The notes: generated by a model from the sequence alone, not told the origin. 64,000 bases of DNA from Pseudomonas costantinii (GCF_001870435.1 NZ_MDDR01000034.1:620001-684000), one strand, 5' to 3'; shown: positions 50,532-60,571, counted from the first letter of the stretch. Numbers and translations are program-made.

Positions 50532-52328
50532 CTGGTCAACGTCAGTGCCCTTGAGCACGGCGACGTAGTACGACAGCAGTTGCAGCGGGATGGTGTAGAG
50601 AATCGGTGACAGGGTGTCGTGGATGTGCGGCATGTTGATGACGTGGGTGCCTTCACCGTTGGACATGCCGGCCTTCTCGTCAGCGAACACGATCAATTGG
50701 CCGCCACGGGCGCGTACTTCCTGCAGGTTGGACTTGAGCTTCTCCAGCAGTTCGTTGTTCGGCGCGACGGTAACCACCGGCATGTCGTCATCTACCAGGG
50801 CCAATGGGCCGTGTTTCAGCTCGCCAGCCGGGTAGGCTTCGGCGTGGATGTACGAGATTTCCTTGAGCTTCAACGAGCCTTCCATCGCCACCGGGTACTG
50901 TGCACCACGGCCGAGGAACAACGTGTGGTTTTTGTCGGCGAACAGCTCGGCGACCTTCTCCACAGTGCTGTCCATGGCCAAGGCTTCGCCAAGGCGGGTT
51001 GGCAGGCGGCGCAGTTCTTCAACCAGGGTAGCTTCGACGCCTTCGGCAAGGGTGCCGCGCACTTGGCCCAGGGACAGGGTCAGCAACAACAAGCCAACAA
51101 GCTGGGTGGTAAAGGCTTTGGTGGACGCCACGCCAATTTCACGACCGGCCTGGGTGAGAAGAGTCAGATCGGATTCACGCACCAGGGAGCTGATGCTCAC
51201 GTTGCAGATCGCCAGGCTACCGAGGAAGCCCAGGCCCTTGGCGTTACGCAGGGCGGCCAAGGTGTCAGCGGTTTCGCCGGACTGGGAAATGGTCACGAAC
51301 AGGGTGTCGGGCTGCACCACCACCTTGCGGTAGCGGAACTCGCTGGCGACTTCGACCTGACACGGGATGCCGGCCAGTTCTTCCAACCAGTAACGGGCAA
51401 CCATACCGGCGTGGTAGCTGGTGCCGCAGGCGACGATCTGTACATTGCGAACCTTGGCGAACAGCTCGGCGGCTTGTGGGCCAAACGCATTGACCAGCAC
51501 TTGGCTCTGGCTCAGGCGACCTTCCAGGGTGCGCTGCACCACGGAAGGCTGCTCGTGGATTTCCTTGAGCATGAAGTGGCGGAACGCGCCCTTGTCGGCC
51601 GCTTCGGCACCGTCGCGGTATTGCACGGCTTCGCGCTCGACGGAGTTACCGTTAACGTCCCAGATCGCCACGCTTTCACGACGGATGTCGGCGATATCGC
51701 CTTCTTCCAGGTACATGAAGCGGTCAGTCACCTGGCGCAGGGCCAGTTGGTCGGACGCGAGAAAGTTTTCGCCCAGGCCCAGACCGATCACCAATGGGCT
51801 GCCACTGCGAGCAGCTACTACGCGATCAGGTTGGCTCGCGCTGATTACCGCCAGGCCGTAGGCACCGTGCAGTTCCTTGACGGTGGCCTTGAGGGCGGTG
51901 GTCAGGTCGCTGTGGTCCTTGAGCTTATGGTTCAGCAGGTGAGCGATGACTTCGGTGTCGGTGTCCGAGGTGAACACGTAGCCCAGGCCCTTGAGCTGTT
52001 CGCGCAGCACTTCGTGGTTTTCGATGATGCCGTTGTGCACCACCGCCAAATCACCGGAGAAGTGCGGGTGAGCGTTGCGTTCGCACGGTGCACCGTGGGT
52101 GGCCCAGCGGGTATGAGCGATACCGAGACGGCCAACCAGCGGCTCACCGGCCAGGGCCTGTTCCAGTTCGCTGACCTTGCCTGGGCGGCGCATACGCTCC
52201 AGTTTGCCTGCATTGGTGAAAACTGCCACACCGGCGCTGTCATAGCCACGGTATTCCAGGCGCTTGAGGCCTTGGAGCAAGATAGCGGTGACGTTACGTT
52301 CAGCGACTGCGCCTACAATTCCACACAT
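50496..52328 (-). CDS. glmS: Glutamine-fructose-6-phosphate aminotransferase
   Basis: A 610-residue cytoplasmic enzyme making glucosamine-6-phosphate, the first step to UDP-GlcNAc for peptidoglycan and LPS. The N-terminal glutaminase starts MCGIVGAVAERN with Cys2 as nucleophile, followed by RGYDSAGVAV and HTRWATHG. Two sugar-isomerase domains follow (about 280-440 and 455-600), with ACGTSYHAG and TISQSGETADT. The C-terminal DQPRNLAKSVTVE is the conserved tail whose DNA is the attTn7 target. It is ten bases downstream of glmR. Confidence 0.98.
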   Translation of the reverse strand: MCGIVGAVAERNVTAILLQGLKRLEYRGYDSAGVAVFTNAGKLERMRRPGKVSELEQALAGEPLVGRLGIAHTRWATHGAPCERNAHPHFSGDLAVVHNGIIENHEVLREQLKGLGYVFTSDTDTEVIAHLLNHKLKDHSDLTTALKATVKELHGAYGLAVISASQPDRVVAARSGSPLVIGLGLGENFLASDQLALRQVTDRFMYLEEGDIADIRRESVAIWDVNGNSVEREAVQYRDGAEAADKGAFRHFMLKEIHEQPSVVQRTLEGRLSQSQVLVNAFGPQAAELFAKVRNVQIVACGTSYHAGMVARYWLEELAGIPCQVEVASEFRYRKVVVQPDTLFVTISQSGETADTLAALRNAKGLGFLGSLAICNVSISSLVRESDLTLLTQAGREIGVASTKAFTTQLVGLLLLTLSLGQVRGTLAEGVEATLVEELRRLPTRLGEALAMDSTVEKVAELFADKNHTLFLGRGAQYPVAMEGSLKLKEISYIHAEAYPAGELKHGPLALVDDDMPVVTVAPNNELLEKLKSNLQEVRARGGQLIVFADEKAGMSNGEGTHVINMPHIHDTLSPILYTIPLQLLSYYVAVLKGTDVDQPRNLAKSVTVE

Positions 52329-52338
52329 GGTGTTTCTC

Positions 52339-53106
52339 CTAGATGATTGCCGCGCATATCAGCGTAATGCCGCGGGCTTGGATCTGGTCGCGGGCCTCAA
52401 GCGGCAGGCGATCATCGGTTATAAGGGTATGGACGCTGCTCCAGGGCAGTTCCAGGTTGGGAATCTTGCGGCCGATTTTATCGGATTCGACCATCACCAC
52501 CACTTCACGGGCGACCTCGGCCATCACGCGGCTCAGGCCCAACAACTCATTAAACGTGGTGGTGCCGCGCTGCAAATCGATGCCGTCGGCGCCGATAAAC
52601 AGCTGATCAAAGTCGTAGGAGCGCAGTACTTGCTCCGCGACCTGGCCCTGGAACGAGTCCGAGTGGGGGTCCCAAGTGCCGCCGGTCATCAACAACACAG
52701 GCTCGTGTTCCAACTCGCTCAAGGCACTGGCCACATTCAGGGAGTTGGTCATCACCACCAGGCCAGGCTGATGGCCCAGCTCGGGAATCATGGCAGCGGT
52801 GGTACTCCCGCTGTCGATGATGATGCGGGCGTGTTCGCGCAAACGCATGACGGCCGCACGGGCGATGGCGCGCTTGTAGGCCGAGATGGGCTGCACGGCG
52901 TCGCCTACCAATTCCTGGGGAATGGTGATCGCGCCACCGTAGCGGCGCAGCAACAGGCCATTACTTTCGAGGGCGGCCAAGTCCTTGCGGATGGTCACCT
53001 CCGATGTTTCGAAACGCTTGGCCAGTTCGTCCACGCTGACTTCGCCCTGCTCATTGAGCAAGGTCAGGATGTTGTGGCGACGTTGGGGTGTATTTCGTTT
53101 CGACAT
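52339..53106 (-). CDS. glmR: DeoR-family regulator GlmR
   Basis: A 255-residue DeoR-type repressor from the ATG at 53106. The N-terminal helix-turn-helix is RRHNILTLLNEQGEVSVDEL and RFETSEVTIRKDLAAL. The C-terminal sugar-phosphate-binding domain has IIIDSGSTTAAM and LFIGADGID. It lies between glmU and glmS, matching the P. aeruginosa order (PA5550). It probably senses a sugar phosphate and controls the glm genes; the effector is not shown by sequence. Confidence 0.9.
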   Translation of the reverse strand: MSKRNTPQRRHNILTLLNEQGEVSVDELAKRFETSEVTIRKDLAALESNGLLLRRYGGAITIPQELVGDAVQPISAYKRAIARAAVMRLREHARIIIDSGSTTAAMIPELGHQPGLVVMTNSLNVASALSELEHEPVLLMTGGTWDPHSDSFQGQVAEQVLRSYDFDQLFIGADGIDLQRGTTTFNELLGLSRVMAEVAREVVVMVESDKIGRKIPNLELPWSSVHTLITDDRLPLEARDQIQARGITLICAAII

Positions 53107-53206
53107 GATAGCTATAAATTTCGTTTCGAAAGATAACGAAGGCAATCAAAACCTATTGAAGAAAGATCGTCAAGCACGAGGCAAGATTTTTTTGAAACAC
53201 GTAGGA

Positions 53207-53238
53207 CAAATGTGAGAGCACGCCTGCTCCCACATTTG
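53207..53238. repeat. REP-like hairpin between glmU and glmR
   Basis: CAAATGTG-A-GAGCA pairs with TGCTC-C-CACATTTG around a CGCC loop, an imperfect palindrome containing the REP-type core CCTGCTCCCACA. It lies in the 162-bp spacer after glmU and could stabilise or end the glmU transcript. Confidence 0.65.
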
Positions 53239-53268
53239 AGCTTTATCGATAATGAGACTGTGGATAAC

Positions 53269-54636
53269 TCAGCTCTTTTTGATTTTGACCGGGCGTTTCC
53301 AGCCGTCGATGTTGCGTTGACGAGCGCGGGCAACAGCCAGTTGGGACTTATCCACATCTTGATTAATGGTGGAGCCGGCTGCGGTGTTCGAGCCATCACC
53401 GATGGTTACAGGTGCGATCAGCGAGTTGTTGGAGCCGATGAACACGTCTTCACCAATGGTCGTCTGATACTTGTTCGCGCCGTCGTAGTTGCAGGTGATC
53501 GCACCAGCGCCGATGTTGCTGCGAGCGCCGATCACTGCGTCACCGAGGTATGCCAGGTGACCTGCCTTCGCATCGTCACCCATCACCGCGTTTTTCAGCT
53601 CAACGAAATTACCCACATGCGCCCTGGCGCCCAACACGCTGCCAGGGCGCAAACGCGCAAACGGACCGGCATCGCTGCCCTCGCCCATGACTGCGCCGTC
53701 CAAGTGGCTGTTGGCCTTGACCACTGCGCCTTTGCGCAAGGTGCTGTCCTTGATTACGCAGTTCGGACCAATCACCACGCCGTCTTCGATGATCACGCGG
53801 CCTTCAAGGATTACGTTGATGTCGATCAGCACGTCGCGGCCAACGGTGACTTCACCGCGGACGTCGAAACGCGCCGGGTCGCGCAGGGTCACGCCCTGAG
53901 CCATCAGACGAAGGCCTTCACGCAGTTGGTAGTGACGCTCCAGCTCTGCAAGCTGCTTGCGGTCGTTGGCGCCCTGCACTTCCATCGGGTCGTGAGGTTG
54001 CTCGGTGGCGACCAATAGGCCATCGCTCACGGCCATTTCGATTACGTCGGTGAGGTAGTACTCGCCCTGGACGTTGTTGTTGGACAAGCGGCTCATCCAA
54101 TCCGCCAGGCGATCGGCCGGCACCGCAAGAATGCCGGTGTTGCCTTCGGTAATAGCGCGTTGGGCTGGCGTGGCATCTTTATGCTCGACGATGGCCGCAA
54201 CCTTGCCGTCGGCGTCACGCACGATGCGGCCGTAACCGGTAGGGTCATCCAGCTCAACGGTGAGCAGGCCCATCTGGCCAGGCACTACGTGCTTGAGCAG
54301 GCGTTGCAAGGTTTCCACTTCAATCAGCGGCACGTCACCGTAGAGAATCAGCACGGTGTCGGCTGTGATGAACGGCACGGCTTGTGCGGTGGCGTGGCCG
54401 GTGCCCAGTTGCTTGTCTTGCAACACGAAATTCAAGTCGTCCGCGGCCAGGCGCTCACGCACCACATCGGCGCCGTGGCCGATCACCACGTGAATACGCT
54501 GTGGGTCAAGTTGCCGGGCGCTGTGGATAACATGACCAAGCATGGAGTTTCCCGCTACCGGGTGCAGCACCTTGGGCAGGGCCGAACGCATGCGGGTGCC
54601 CTGGCCTGCGGCGAGAATGACGATTTCAAGAGACAT
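53269..54636 (-). CDS. glmU: Bifunctional GlmU (uridyltransferase / acetyltransferase)
   Basis: A 455-residue cytoplasmic enzyme that acetylates glucosamine-1-phosphate and couples it to UTP, giving UDP-GlcNAc. The N-terminal pyrophosphorylase motif LAAGQGTRMRSALPKVLHP is complete. The C-terminal half is a left-handed beta-helix with hexapeptide repeats and the acetyl-CoA region (FVELKNAVMGDDAKAGHLAY, GAGAITCNYDGANK). It follows the atp operon after an intrinsic terminator. A perfect DnaA box lies inside it (54522-54530) and another near its 3' end (53348-53356). Confidence 0.98.
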   Translation of the reverse strand: MSLEIVILAAGQGTRMRSALPKVLHPVAGNSMLGHVIHSARQLDPQRIHVVIGHGADVVRERLAADDLNFVLQDKQLGTGHATAQAVPFITADTVLILYGDVPLIEVETLQRLLKHVVPGQMGLLTVELDDPTGYGRIVRDADGKVAAIVEHKDATPAQRAITEGNTGILAVPADRLADWMSRLSNNNVQGEYYLTDVIEMAVSDGLLVATEQPHDPMEVQGANDRKQLAELERHYQLREGLRLMAQGVTLRDPARFDVRGEVTVGRDVLIDINVILEGRVIIEDGVVIGPNCVIKDSTLRKGAVVKANSHLDGAVMGEGSDAGPFARLRPGSVLGARAHVGNFVELKNAVMGDDAKAGHLAYLGDAVIGARSNIGAGAITCNYDGANKYQTTIGEDVFIGSNNSLIAPVTIGDGSNTAAGSTINQDVDKSQLAVARARQRNIDGWKRPVKIKKS

Positions 54637-54696
54637 GAATGGCTACCAATCCTAGGCGGTCCGGCTTCAGACCAAAGAAGTGTTTTGCTGAAAAAG

Positions 54697-54725
54697 AAAA
54701 AGGGTAGCCGAGGCTACCCTTTTTA
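54697..54725 (-). terminator. Intrinsic terminator after the atp operon
   Basis: AAAAAGGGTAGCC-GA-GGCTACCCTTTTT is a perfect stem with A and T tracts on the two sides. It lies 35 bp past atpC and 61 bp before glmU, so it should separate the atp and glm transcripts. The symmetry allows action on either strand. Confidence 0.92.
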
Positions 54726-54759
54726 ATCAATCACGCATGAAGTATGACGGCTGGGCCGC

Positions 54760-55176
54760 TTACTTCTTGCGGATCTGCTGGAGCGTGCGCAGCTGGGCTG
54801 CAGCCTCGGCCAGACGTACAGCAGCAGCGCTGTAGTCGAAGTCCGCACCCTTTTCGTTCAGGGCCTTCTCGGCAGCCTTGACGGCTTCCTGAGCGGAGGC
54901 TTCATCCAGGTCGCCAGCACGTTGCACAGTGTCGGCAAGTACCTTGACCATGTTCGGCTGAACCTCGAGGAAACCACCGGAGATGTAAAACACCTCCTTC
55001 TCCCCGCCTTGCTTGGTCAGAGTGATCGGACCTGGCTTCAAGCTGGTGATCAGCGGGGCGTGACCCATGGCGATACCAAGATCACCCAGGTCGCCGTGCG
55101 CTACTACCAACTCGACCAGACCGGAGAAGATTTCCCCTTCCGCACTGACGATATCGCAATGGACTGTCATAGCCAT
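54760..55176 (-). CDS. atpC: ATP synthase epsilon subunit
   Basis: A 138-residue central-stalk subunit of F1. It begins MAMTVHCDIVSAEGEIFSG and has the beta-sandwich typical of epsilon (GDLGIAMGHAPLITSLKPG, FYISGGFLEVQPN). A C-terminal helical hairpin rich in Ala and Lys (about 90-138) in this family can inhibit ATP hydrolysis. It is the last gene of the operon. Confidence 0.97.
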   Translation of the reverse strand: MAMTVHCDIVSAEGEIFSGLVELVVAHGDLGDLGIAMGHAPLITSLKPGPITLTKQGGEKEVFYISGGFLEVQPNMVKVLADTVQRAGDLDEASAQEAVKAAEKALNEKGADFDYSAAAVRLAEAAAQLRTLQQIRKK

Positions 55177-55220
55177 CTGATTGCCTCAACCTGATGAGCG
55201 CCCGTTGCCGGGCGCCTGGA

Positions 55221-56597
55221 TTACAGTTTCTTGGCTTTCTCGATCGCTTCTTCGATGCCGCCGACCATGTAGAACGCTTGTTCTGGCAGGTGGTCGTAGT
55301 CACCGTTGAGGATGCCTTTGAAGCCAGCAATGGTGTCTTTCAGGGAAACGTATTTACCCGAAGCACCGGTGAAGACTTCAGCCACGAAGAACGGCTGCGA
55401 CAAGAAGCGCTGGATCTTACGAGCACGGTTTACCAACTGCTTGTCGGCTTCCGACAGCTCGTCCATACCCAGGATCGCAATGATGTCCTTCAGTTCTTTG
55501 TAACGCTGCAGCACGTACTGAACGCCGCGAGCGGTGTCGTAGTGCTCCTGGCCGATCACGTTCGGGTCCAGCTGGCGCGAAGTCGAGTCCAGTGGATCGA
55601 CCGCTGGGTAGATACCCAGGGAAGCGATGTCACGGGACAGAACGACGGTGGCGTCCAAGTGGGCGAAGGTGGTCGCAGGCGACGGGTCAGTCAAGTCATC
55701 CGCAGGTACGTATACCGCTTGGATCGAGGTGATCGAACCTTCTTTGGTCGAAGTGATACGTTCTTGCAGAACGCCCATCTCTTCAGCCAGGGTCGGCTGG
55801 TAACCTACTGCCGAAGGCATACGGCCCAGCAGTGCGGATACTTCAGTACCGGCCAAGGTGTAACGATAGATGTTGTCGACGAACAGCAGAACGTCGTTAC
55901 CTTCGTCACGGAACTTCTCGGCCATGGTCAGGCCAGTCAGTGCTACGCGCAGACGGTTACCCGGCGGCTCGTTCATCTGACCGTAGACCAGTGCCACTTT
56001 GTCCAGAACGTTGGAGTCCTTCATCTCGTGGTAGAAGTCGTTACCCTCACGAGTACGCTCACCCACACCGGCGAACACGGAATAACCGCTGTGCTCGATG
56101 GCGATGTTACGGATCAGTTCCATCATGTTTACGGTTTTGCCTACACCGGCACCACCGAACAGACCGACTTTACCGCCCTTGGCAAACGGGCAAACCAGGT
56201 CGATAACCTTGATGCCGGTTTCCAGCAGATCGTTGCCGCCAGCTTGTTCGGCGAACGAAGGTGCTGGACGGTGAATGCCCCAGCGCTCTTCAGTGTCGAT
56301 AGGGCCAGCTTCGTCAATCGGGTTGCCCAGTACGTCCATGATCCGGCCCAGGGTCGCTTTACCGACCGGTACGGAGATGGCAGCGCCAGAGTCGATAACG
56401 TCCAGACCGCGCTTCAAGCCTTCGGTGGAGCCCATCGCAATGGTACGAACTACGCCGTCGCCCAGCTGTTGCTGAACTTCCAGAGTAGTTTCCGCGCCTT
56501 GTACTTTCAGCGCGTTGTAGATGCTCGGTACGCTGTCGCGTGGAAATTCCACGTCGATAACGGCGCCGATGATTTGAACGATACGTCCGCTACTCAT
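55221..56597 (-). CDS. atpD: ATP synthase beta subunit
   Basis: A 458-residue catalytic subunit of F1. The Walker A loop is GLFGGAGVGKTV, the catalytic-loop sequence is GVGERTREGND, Walker B is DVLLFVDNIYRY, and the DELSEAD hinge motif is at about residue 380. It lies 27 bp after atpG and 44 bp before atpC. Confidence 0.98.
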   Translation of the reverse strand: MSSGRIVQIIGAVIDVEFPRDSVPSIYNALKVQGAETTLEVQQQLGDGVVRTIAMGSTEGLKRGLDVIDSGAAISVPVGKATLGRIMDVLGNPIDEAGPIDTEERWGIHRPAPSFAEQAGGNDLLETGIKVIDLVCPFAKGGKVGLFGGAGVGKTVNMMELIRNIAIEHSGYSVFAGVGERTREGNDFYHEMKDSNVLDKVALVYGQMNEPPGNRLRVALTGLTMAEKFRDEGNDVLLFVDNIYRYTLAGTEVSALLGRMPSAVGYQPTLAEEMGVLQERITSTKEGSITSIQAVYVPADDLTDPSPATTFAHLDATVVLSRDIASLGIYPAVDPLDSTSRQLDPNVIGQEHYDTARGVQYVLQRYKELKDIIAILGMDELSEADKQLVNRARKIQRFLSQPFFVAEVFTGASGKYVSLKDTIAGFKGILNGDYDHLPEQAFYMVGGIEEAIEKAKKL

Positions 56598-56624
56598 AGC
56601 TGGATCCTCTGAATATTTGAACCG

Positions 56625-57485
56625 TTAAACCGCGGCAGCGCCGCCGACGATTTCCGAGATCTCTTGGGTGATCGCAGCCTGACGCGCCTTGTTGTAGATC
56701 AGCTGCAAATCGCTGATCAGATCACCGGCGTTATCGGTAGCGTTTTTCATCGCGATCATCCGCGCCGCTTGTTCAGCTGCGTTGTTCTCGACCACCGCCT
56801 GGTACACCTGCGACTCCACGTAGCGCACCATCAAGCCGTCAAGCAGCTCTTTGGCGTCTGGTTCGTAGAGGTAGTCCCAGTGGTGCTTGAGTTCCTGATC
56901 CGGAGTCGCCACCAGTGGAATCAATTGCTCCACGGTTGGCTGCTGGGTCATGGTGTTGATGAACTTGTTGGATACCACGGACAGGCGGTCAATCCGGCCT
57001 TCCAGGTACGCATCCAGCATCACCTTCACACTGCCGATCAAATCATTGATCGACGGCTCTTCACCCAGGTGGCTGATAGCTGCAACGACGTTACCGCCGA
57101 AGTTACGGAAAAAGGCCGCACCCTTGCTACCAACAACACACAGATCGATCTCGACGCCCTTTTCGCGGTTTACCGTCATGTCCTTGACCAGGGCCTTGAA
57201 CAGGTTGGTATTCAAACCACCGCACAAACCACGGTCACTGCTCACTACCACATAACCTACACGCTTAACTTCGCGGTCGATCATGAATGGGTGGCGGTAT
57301 TCCGGGTTGGCGTTGGCCAAATGCCCAATTACCTGGCGGATACGCTCCGCATAAGGACGGCTAGCAGCCATGCGCATTTGTGCCTTGCGCATTTTGCTGA
57401 CCGCCACTTTTTCCATGGCGCTGGTAATCTTTTGCGTGCTTTTGATGCTCGCAATCTTACTGCGAATCTCTTTTGCGCCTGCCAT
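56625..57485 (-). CDS. atpG: ATP synthase gamma subunit
   Basis: A 286-residue rotating shaft of F1. The N-terminal helix (KEIRSKIASIKSTQKITSAM) and the C-terminal helix (NATDNAGDLISDLQLIYNKA, ending with EISEIVGGAAAV) form the antiparallel coiled coil that turns inside the alpha-beta ring. The middle segment SSDRGLCGGLNTN is the family marker. Confidence 0.98.
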   Translation of the reverse strand: MAGAKEIRSKIASIKSTQKITSAMEKVAVSKMRKAQMRMAASRPYAERIRQVIGHLANANPEYRHPFMIDREVKRVGYVVVSSDRGLCGGLNTNLFKALVKDMTVNREKGVEIDLCVVGSKGAAFFRNFGGNVVAAISHLGEEPSINDLIGSVKVMLDAYLEGRIDRLSVVSNKFINTMTQQPTVEQLIPLVATPDQELKHHWDYLYEPDAKELLDGLMVRYVESQVYQAVVENNAAEQAARMIAMKNATDNAGDLISDLQLIYNKARQAAITQEISEIVGGAAAV

Positions 57486-57535
57486 GTAACACCTATCAGG
57501 TTAGCAAGCGGGAGCCTTGCGGCTCCCGCTGCGGC

Positions 57536-59080
57536 TTACCAGGTTTGGGTGGCCTTGAACTTCTCGATACCGGCTTTCATGCCAGCGTCGATTTCGTCAT
57601 TGAAGTCACCCTTCACGTTGATCTTGGCCAACAAGTCGGCATGATCGCGGTTGAAGTAAGCAATCAGCGCTTGTTCAAAGCTGCCGACCTTGGTGATTTC
57701 GACGTCAGTCAGGAACCCACGCTCAGCGGCATACAGCGACAACGCCATGTCAGCAATCGACATTGGGGCGTATTGCTTCTGCTTCATCAGCTCGGTAACG
57801 CGCTGACCATGCTCAAGTTGCTTACGGGTCGCTTCGTCCAGGTCAGAAGCGAACTGGGCGAATGCCGCCAGTTCACGGTACTGAGCCAGAGCGGTACGGA
57901 TACCACCGGAGAGCTTCTTGATGATCTTGGTCTGAGCGGCACCACCCACACGGGATACCGAAACACCGGCGTTCACTGCAGGGCGGATGCCCGAGTTGAA
58001 CATGGCCGATTCCAGGAAGATCTGACCGTCGGTGATGGAAATCACGTTGGTCGGAACGAACGCGGAAACGTCGCCAGCCTGGGTTTCGATGATCGGCAGT
58101 GCGGTCAGGGAACCGGTTTTGCCGGTCACTGCGCCGTTGGTGAACTTCTCTACGTACTCTTCCGAAACGCGGGATGCGCGCTCCAGCAGACGGGAGTGGA
58201 GATAGAACACGTCGCCTGGGTAAGCTTCACGGCCTGGTGGACGGCGCAGCAGCAGGGAAATCTGGCGGTAAGCCACTGCTTGCTTGGACAGATCGTCATA
58301 AACGATCAGCGCGTCTTCACCGCGGTCGCGGAAGTATTCGCCCATGGTGCAACCGGAGTACGGTGCCAGGAATTGCAGCGCAGGAGATTCCGAAGCACTG
58401 GCAGCCACGATGATCGTGTTGGCCAGGGCGCCGTTTTCTTCCAGCTTGCGAACCACGTTGGCGATGGTCGATTGCTTCTGACCGATGGCTACGTAGACGC
58501 AGAAAATGCCGCTGTCTTTCTGGTTGATGATCGCGTCGATCGCCAGAGCGGTTTTACCGATCTGACGGTCACCGATGATCAGCTCACGCTGGCCACGGCC
58601 GACAGGGATCATGGCGTCGACAGCCTTGTAGCCAGTCTGTACAGGCTGGTCTACCGACTTACGCCAGATCACGCCTGGAGCAACTTTCTCGACCGCGTCG
58701 GTCTCGGTGTTGCCCAGTGGACCTTTACCGTCAACAGGGTTACCCAGTGCGTCGACTACGCGCCCCAGCAGTTCCTTACCAACCGGAACTTCCAGGATGC
58801 GGCCTGTGCACTTGGCGCTCATGCCTTCGGCCAAAGACTGGTAGGAGCCCAATACAACGGCACCTACGGAGTCTTGCTCCAGGTTGAGGGCCATACCGTA
58901 GACGCCGCCCGGAAACTCGATCATCTCGCCGTACATTACGTCGGCCAGACCGTGAATCCGCACGATGCCGTCAGATACGCTGACGACAGTGCCTTCGTTA
59001 CGGGCTTGGGAGGTCACATCGAGCTTGTCGATGCGGCCCTTGATAATTTCACTTATTTCGGAAGGATTGAGTTGCTGCAT
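57536..59080 (-). CDS. atpA: ATP synthase alpha subunit
   Basis: A 514-residue non-catalytic nucleotide-binding subunit of F1. It starts MQQLNPSEISEIIKGRID and has the P-loop GDRQIGKTALAID at about 170 and the arginine-finger region VSRVGGAAQTK near 370. Length and composition are standard for gammaproteobacteria. It lies 21 bp after atpH. Confidence 0.98.
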   Translation of the reverse strand: MQQLNPSEISEIIKGRIDKLDVTSQARNEGTVVSVSDGIVRIHGLADVMYGEMIEFPGGVYGMALNLEQDSVGAVVLGSYQSLAEGMSAKCTGRILEVPVGKELLGRVVDALGNPVDGKGPLGNTETDAVEKVAPGVIWRKSVDQPVQTGYKAVDAMIPVGRGQRELIIGDRQIGKTALAIDAIINQKDSGIFCVYVAIGQKQSTIANVVRKLEENGALANTIIVAASASESPALQFLAPYSGCTMGEYFRDRGEDALIVYDDLSKQAVAYRQISLLLRRPPGREAYPGDVFYLHSRLLERASRVSEEYVEKFTNGAVTGKTGSLTALPIIETQAGDVSAFVPTNVISITDGQIFLESAMFNSGIRPAVNAGVSVSRVGGAAQTKIIKKLSGGIRTALAQYRELAAFAQFASDLDEATRKQLEHGQRVTELMKQKQYAPMSIADMALSLYAAERGFLTDVEITKVGSFEQALIAYFNRDHADLLAKINVKGDFNDEIDAGMKAGIEKFKATQTW

Positions 59081-59101
59081 TGCTCTGCTGCCCCTTCAAA
59101 C

Positions 59102-59638
59102 TCAAGATTTCAATGCTTCGGCAAGTTTCGCGATTTTTCCGCGAATCGAGCCATCGATAACCAGGTCGCCGGCACGGATAACGACACCACCAATCAGGGA
59201 TGCGTCCTCCGAAGCTTGCAGGCGCACTTCCCGATTGAGTCGTGCACTGAGAACCTTGGCGAGTTTGTCTTGCTGTTCTTGGTTCAATGCAAAAGCACTG
59301 GTCACTTCAACGTCTACCGATTTCTCTTCTTCGGCCTTGTACAGGTCGAACAGAGCGGCGATCTCCGGCAAAAGCGGGAGACGGTCGTTTTCGGCAACGA
59401 CGTGGATGAAGTTCTGTGCCTTCACATCAAACTTGTCGCCGCACACTTCAATAAAAGTGGCGGCCTTGTCTGCGCTCGTCAGGCGCGGGGCCTTGAGCAC
59501 GCGCTGCATGGTGTCGTCTTGCGACACTGCTGCAGCCAGGCCGAGCATGGCTGACCAAGAGGCCAGTTGCTGGTGGGCCTGGGCGTGCTCGAAGGCTGCC
59601 TTAGCGTAAGGTCGAGCCAACGTGGTCAGTTCTGCCAT
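59102..59638 (-). CDS. atpH: ATP synthase delta subunit
   Basis: A 178-residue peripheral-stalk subunit joining F1 to the b subunits. It starts MAELTTLARPYAKAAFEHAQ. The C-terminal family motif region is EVRLQASEDASLIGGVVIRA, then DLVIDGSIRGKIAKL. It lies 12 bp after atpF. Confidence 0.97.
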   Translation of the reverse strand: MAELTTLARPYAKAAFEHAQAHQQLASWSAMLGLAAAVSQDDTMQRVLKAPRLTSADKAATFIEVCGDKFDVKAQNFIHVVAENDRLPLLPEIAALFDLYKAEEEKSVDVEVTSAFALNQEQQDKLAKVLSARLNREVRLQASEDASLIGGVVIRAGDLVIDGSIRGKIAKLAEALKS

Positions 59639-59650
59639 GATCGCCCTCGC

Positions 59651-60121
59651 TTAAATTTCAGCAGCCAGTTTGTTAACCAGCTCCGCGTGCGCGTTTTGAT
59701 CGATTGTGGCACCCAGGATCTTCTCAGCACCGCCGACCGCCAGAGCACCCAGTTGGGCACGCAGCGCGTCTTTGACGCCGTTCAGTTCCTGTTCGATCTC
59801 GGCATGAGCCGAAGCCTTCACACGGTCAGCTTCGACGCGGGCTTTATCAACAGCCTCTTCGACGATCTGGTTACCGCGTTTCTTGGCTTGCTCAATGATT
59901 TCAGCTGCCTGTGCCTTAGCTTCGCGCAGTTGATGACCCGCTTTCTCTTGGGCCAACTCCAGGTCGCGAGCTGCACGAGTGGCAGCGTCCAAGCCGTCTG
60001 CGATCTTCTTCTGACGTTCGTGCAAAGCCGCGATGACCGGAGGCCACACGAACTTCATGCAAAACACTACAAAAATGAAGAACGCAACGGATTGGCCAAT
60101 CAGGGTTGCATTAATGTTCAC
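59651..60121 (-). CDS. atpF: ATP synthase b subunit
   Basis: A 156-residue stator subunit with one N-terminal membrane helix (LIGQSVAFFIFVVFCMKFVW) followed by a long charged helix (about 30-156, with ARDLELAQEKAGHQLREAK) that dimerises as the peripheral stalk. The length is typical. Confidence 0.97.
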   Translation of the reverse strand: MNINATLIGQSVAFFIFVVFCMKFVWPPVIAALHERQKKIADGLDAATRAARDLELAQEKAGHQLREAKAQAAEIIEQAKKRGNQIVEEAVDKARVEADRVKASAHAEIEQELNGVKDALRAQLGALAVGGAEKILGATIDQNAHAELVNKLAAEI

Positions 60122-60179
60122 GCCAACACCTCGCTCATTCGTTGTCCATCACCCCAATCAACTCGAAAAATTCGAGTGA

Positions 60180-60437
60180 TTAGCCAGCGAGTTGACCAAC
60201 GAAAGGGTTCGCGAAGGTGAAGAACAGAGCGATACCAACGCCGATCATGGTCACGGCGTCGAGCAGGCCGGCGACGATGAACATTTTAACTTGCAGCATT
60301 GGGACCATTTCTGGCTGACGCGCTGCGCCTTCCAGGAACTTGCCGCCCAGCAGGCCGAAACCAATGGCAGTACCCAGGGCGCCCAGGCCGATCAACAGTG
60401 CAACAGCGATAGCGGTTAGACCAACTACAGTTTCCAT
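60180..60437 (-). CDS. atpE: ATP synthase c subunit
   Basis: An 85-residue helical hairpin forming the rotor ring. The proton-binding carboxylate is Asp60 in [12 protein letters not shown], and the polar loop is ARQPEM. No sodium-type Gln/Glu pattern is seen in the first helix, so it should be proton-driven. It lies 134 bp after atpB and 58 bp before atpF. Confidence 0.97.
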
Positions 60438-60571
60438 CTTTCCTCCCGACTTTTACGTCGTATGGTTTAGGTTTTTTAGATTTTAAAGCGGTAAAACAAA
60501 TCGTTTCATAGCCCGGTAGGGCCCACCTTCCCGAGTGACCGGGAAGGACATCAGACTAGTCGAGACTGGTC

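Noticed and set aside
57473..59554. 693-codon plus-strand frame across atpG, atpA and atpH
   Set aside because: Antisense shadow of the ATP synthase genes, which are fully conserved on the minus strand.
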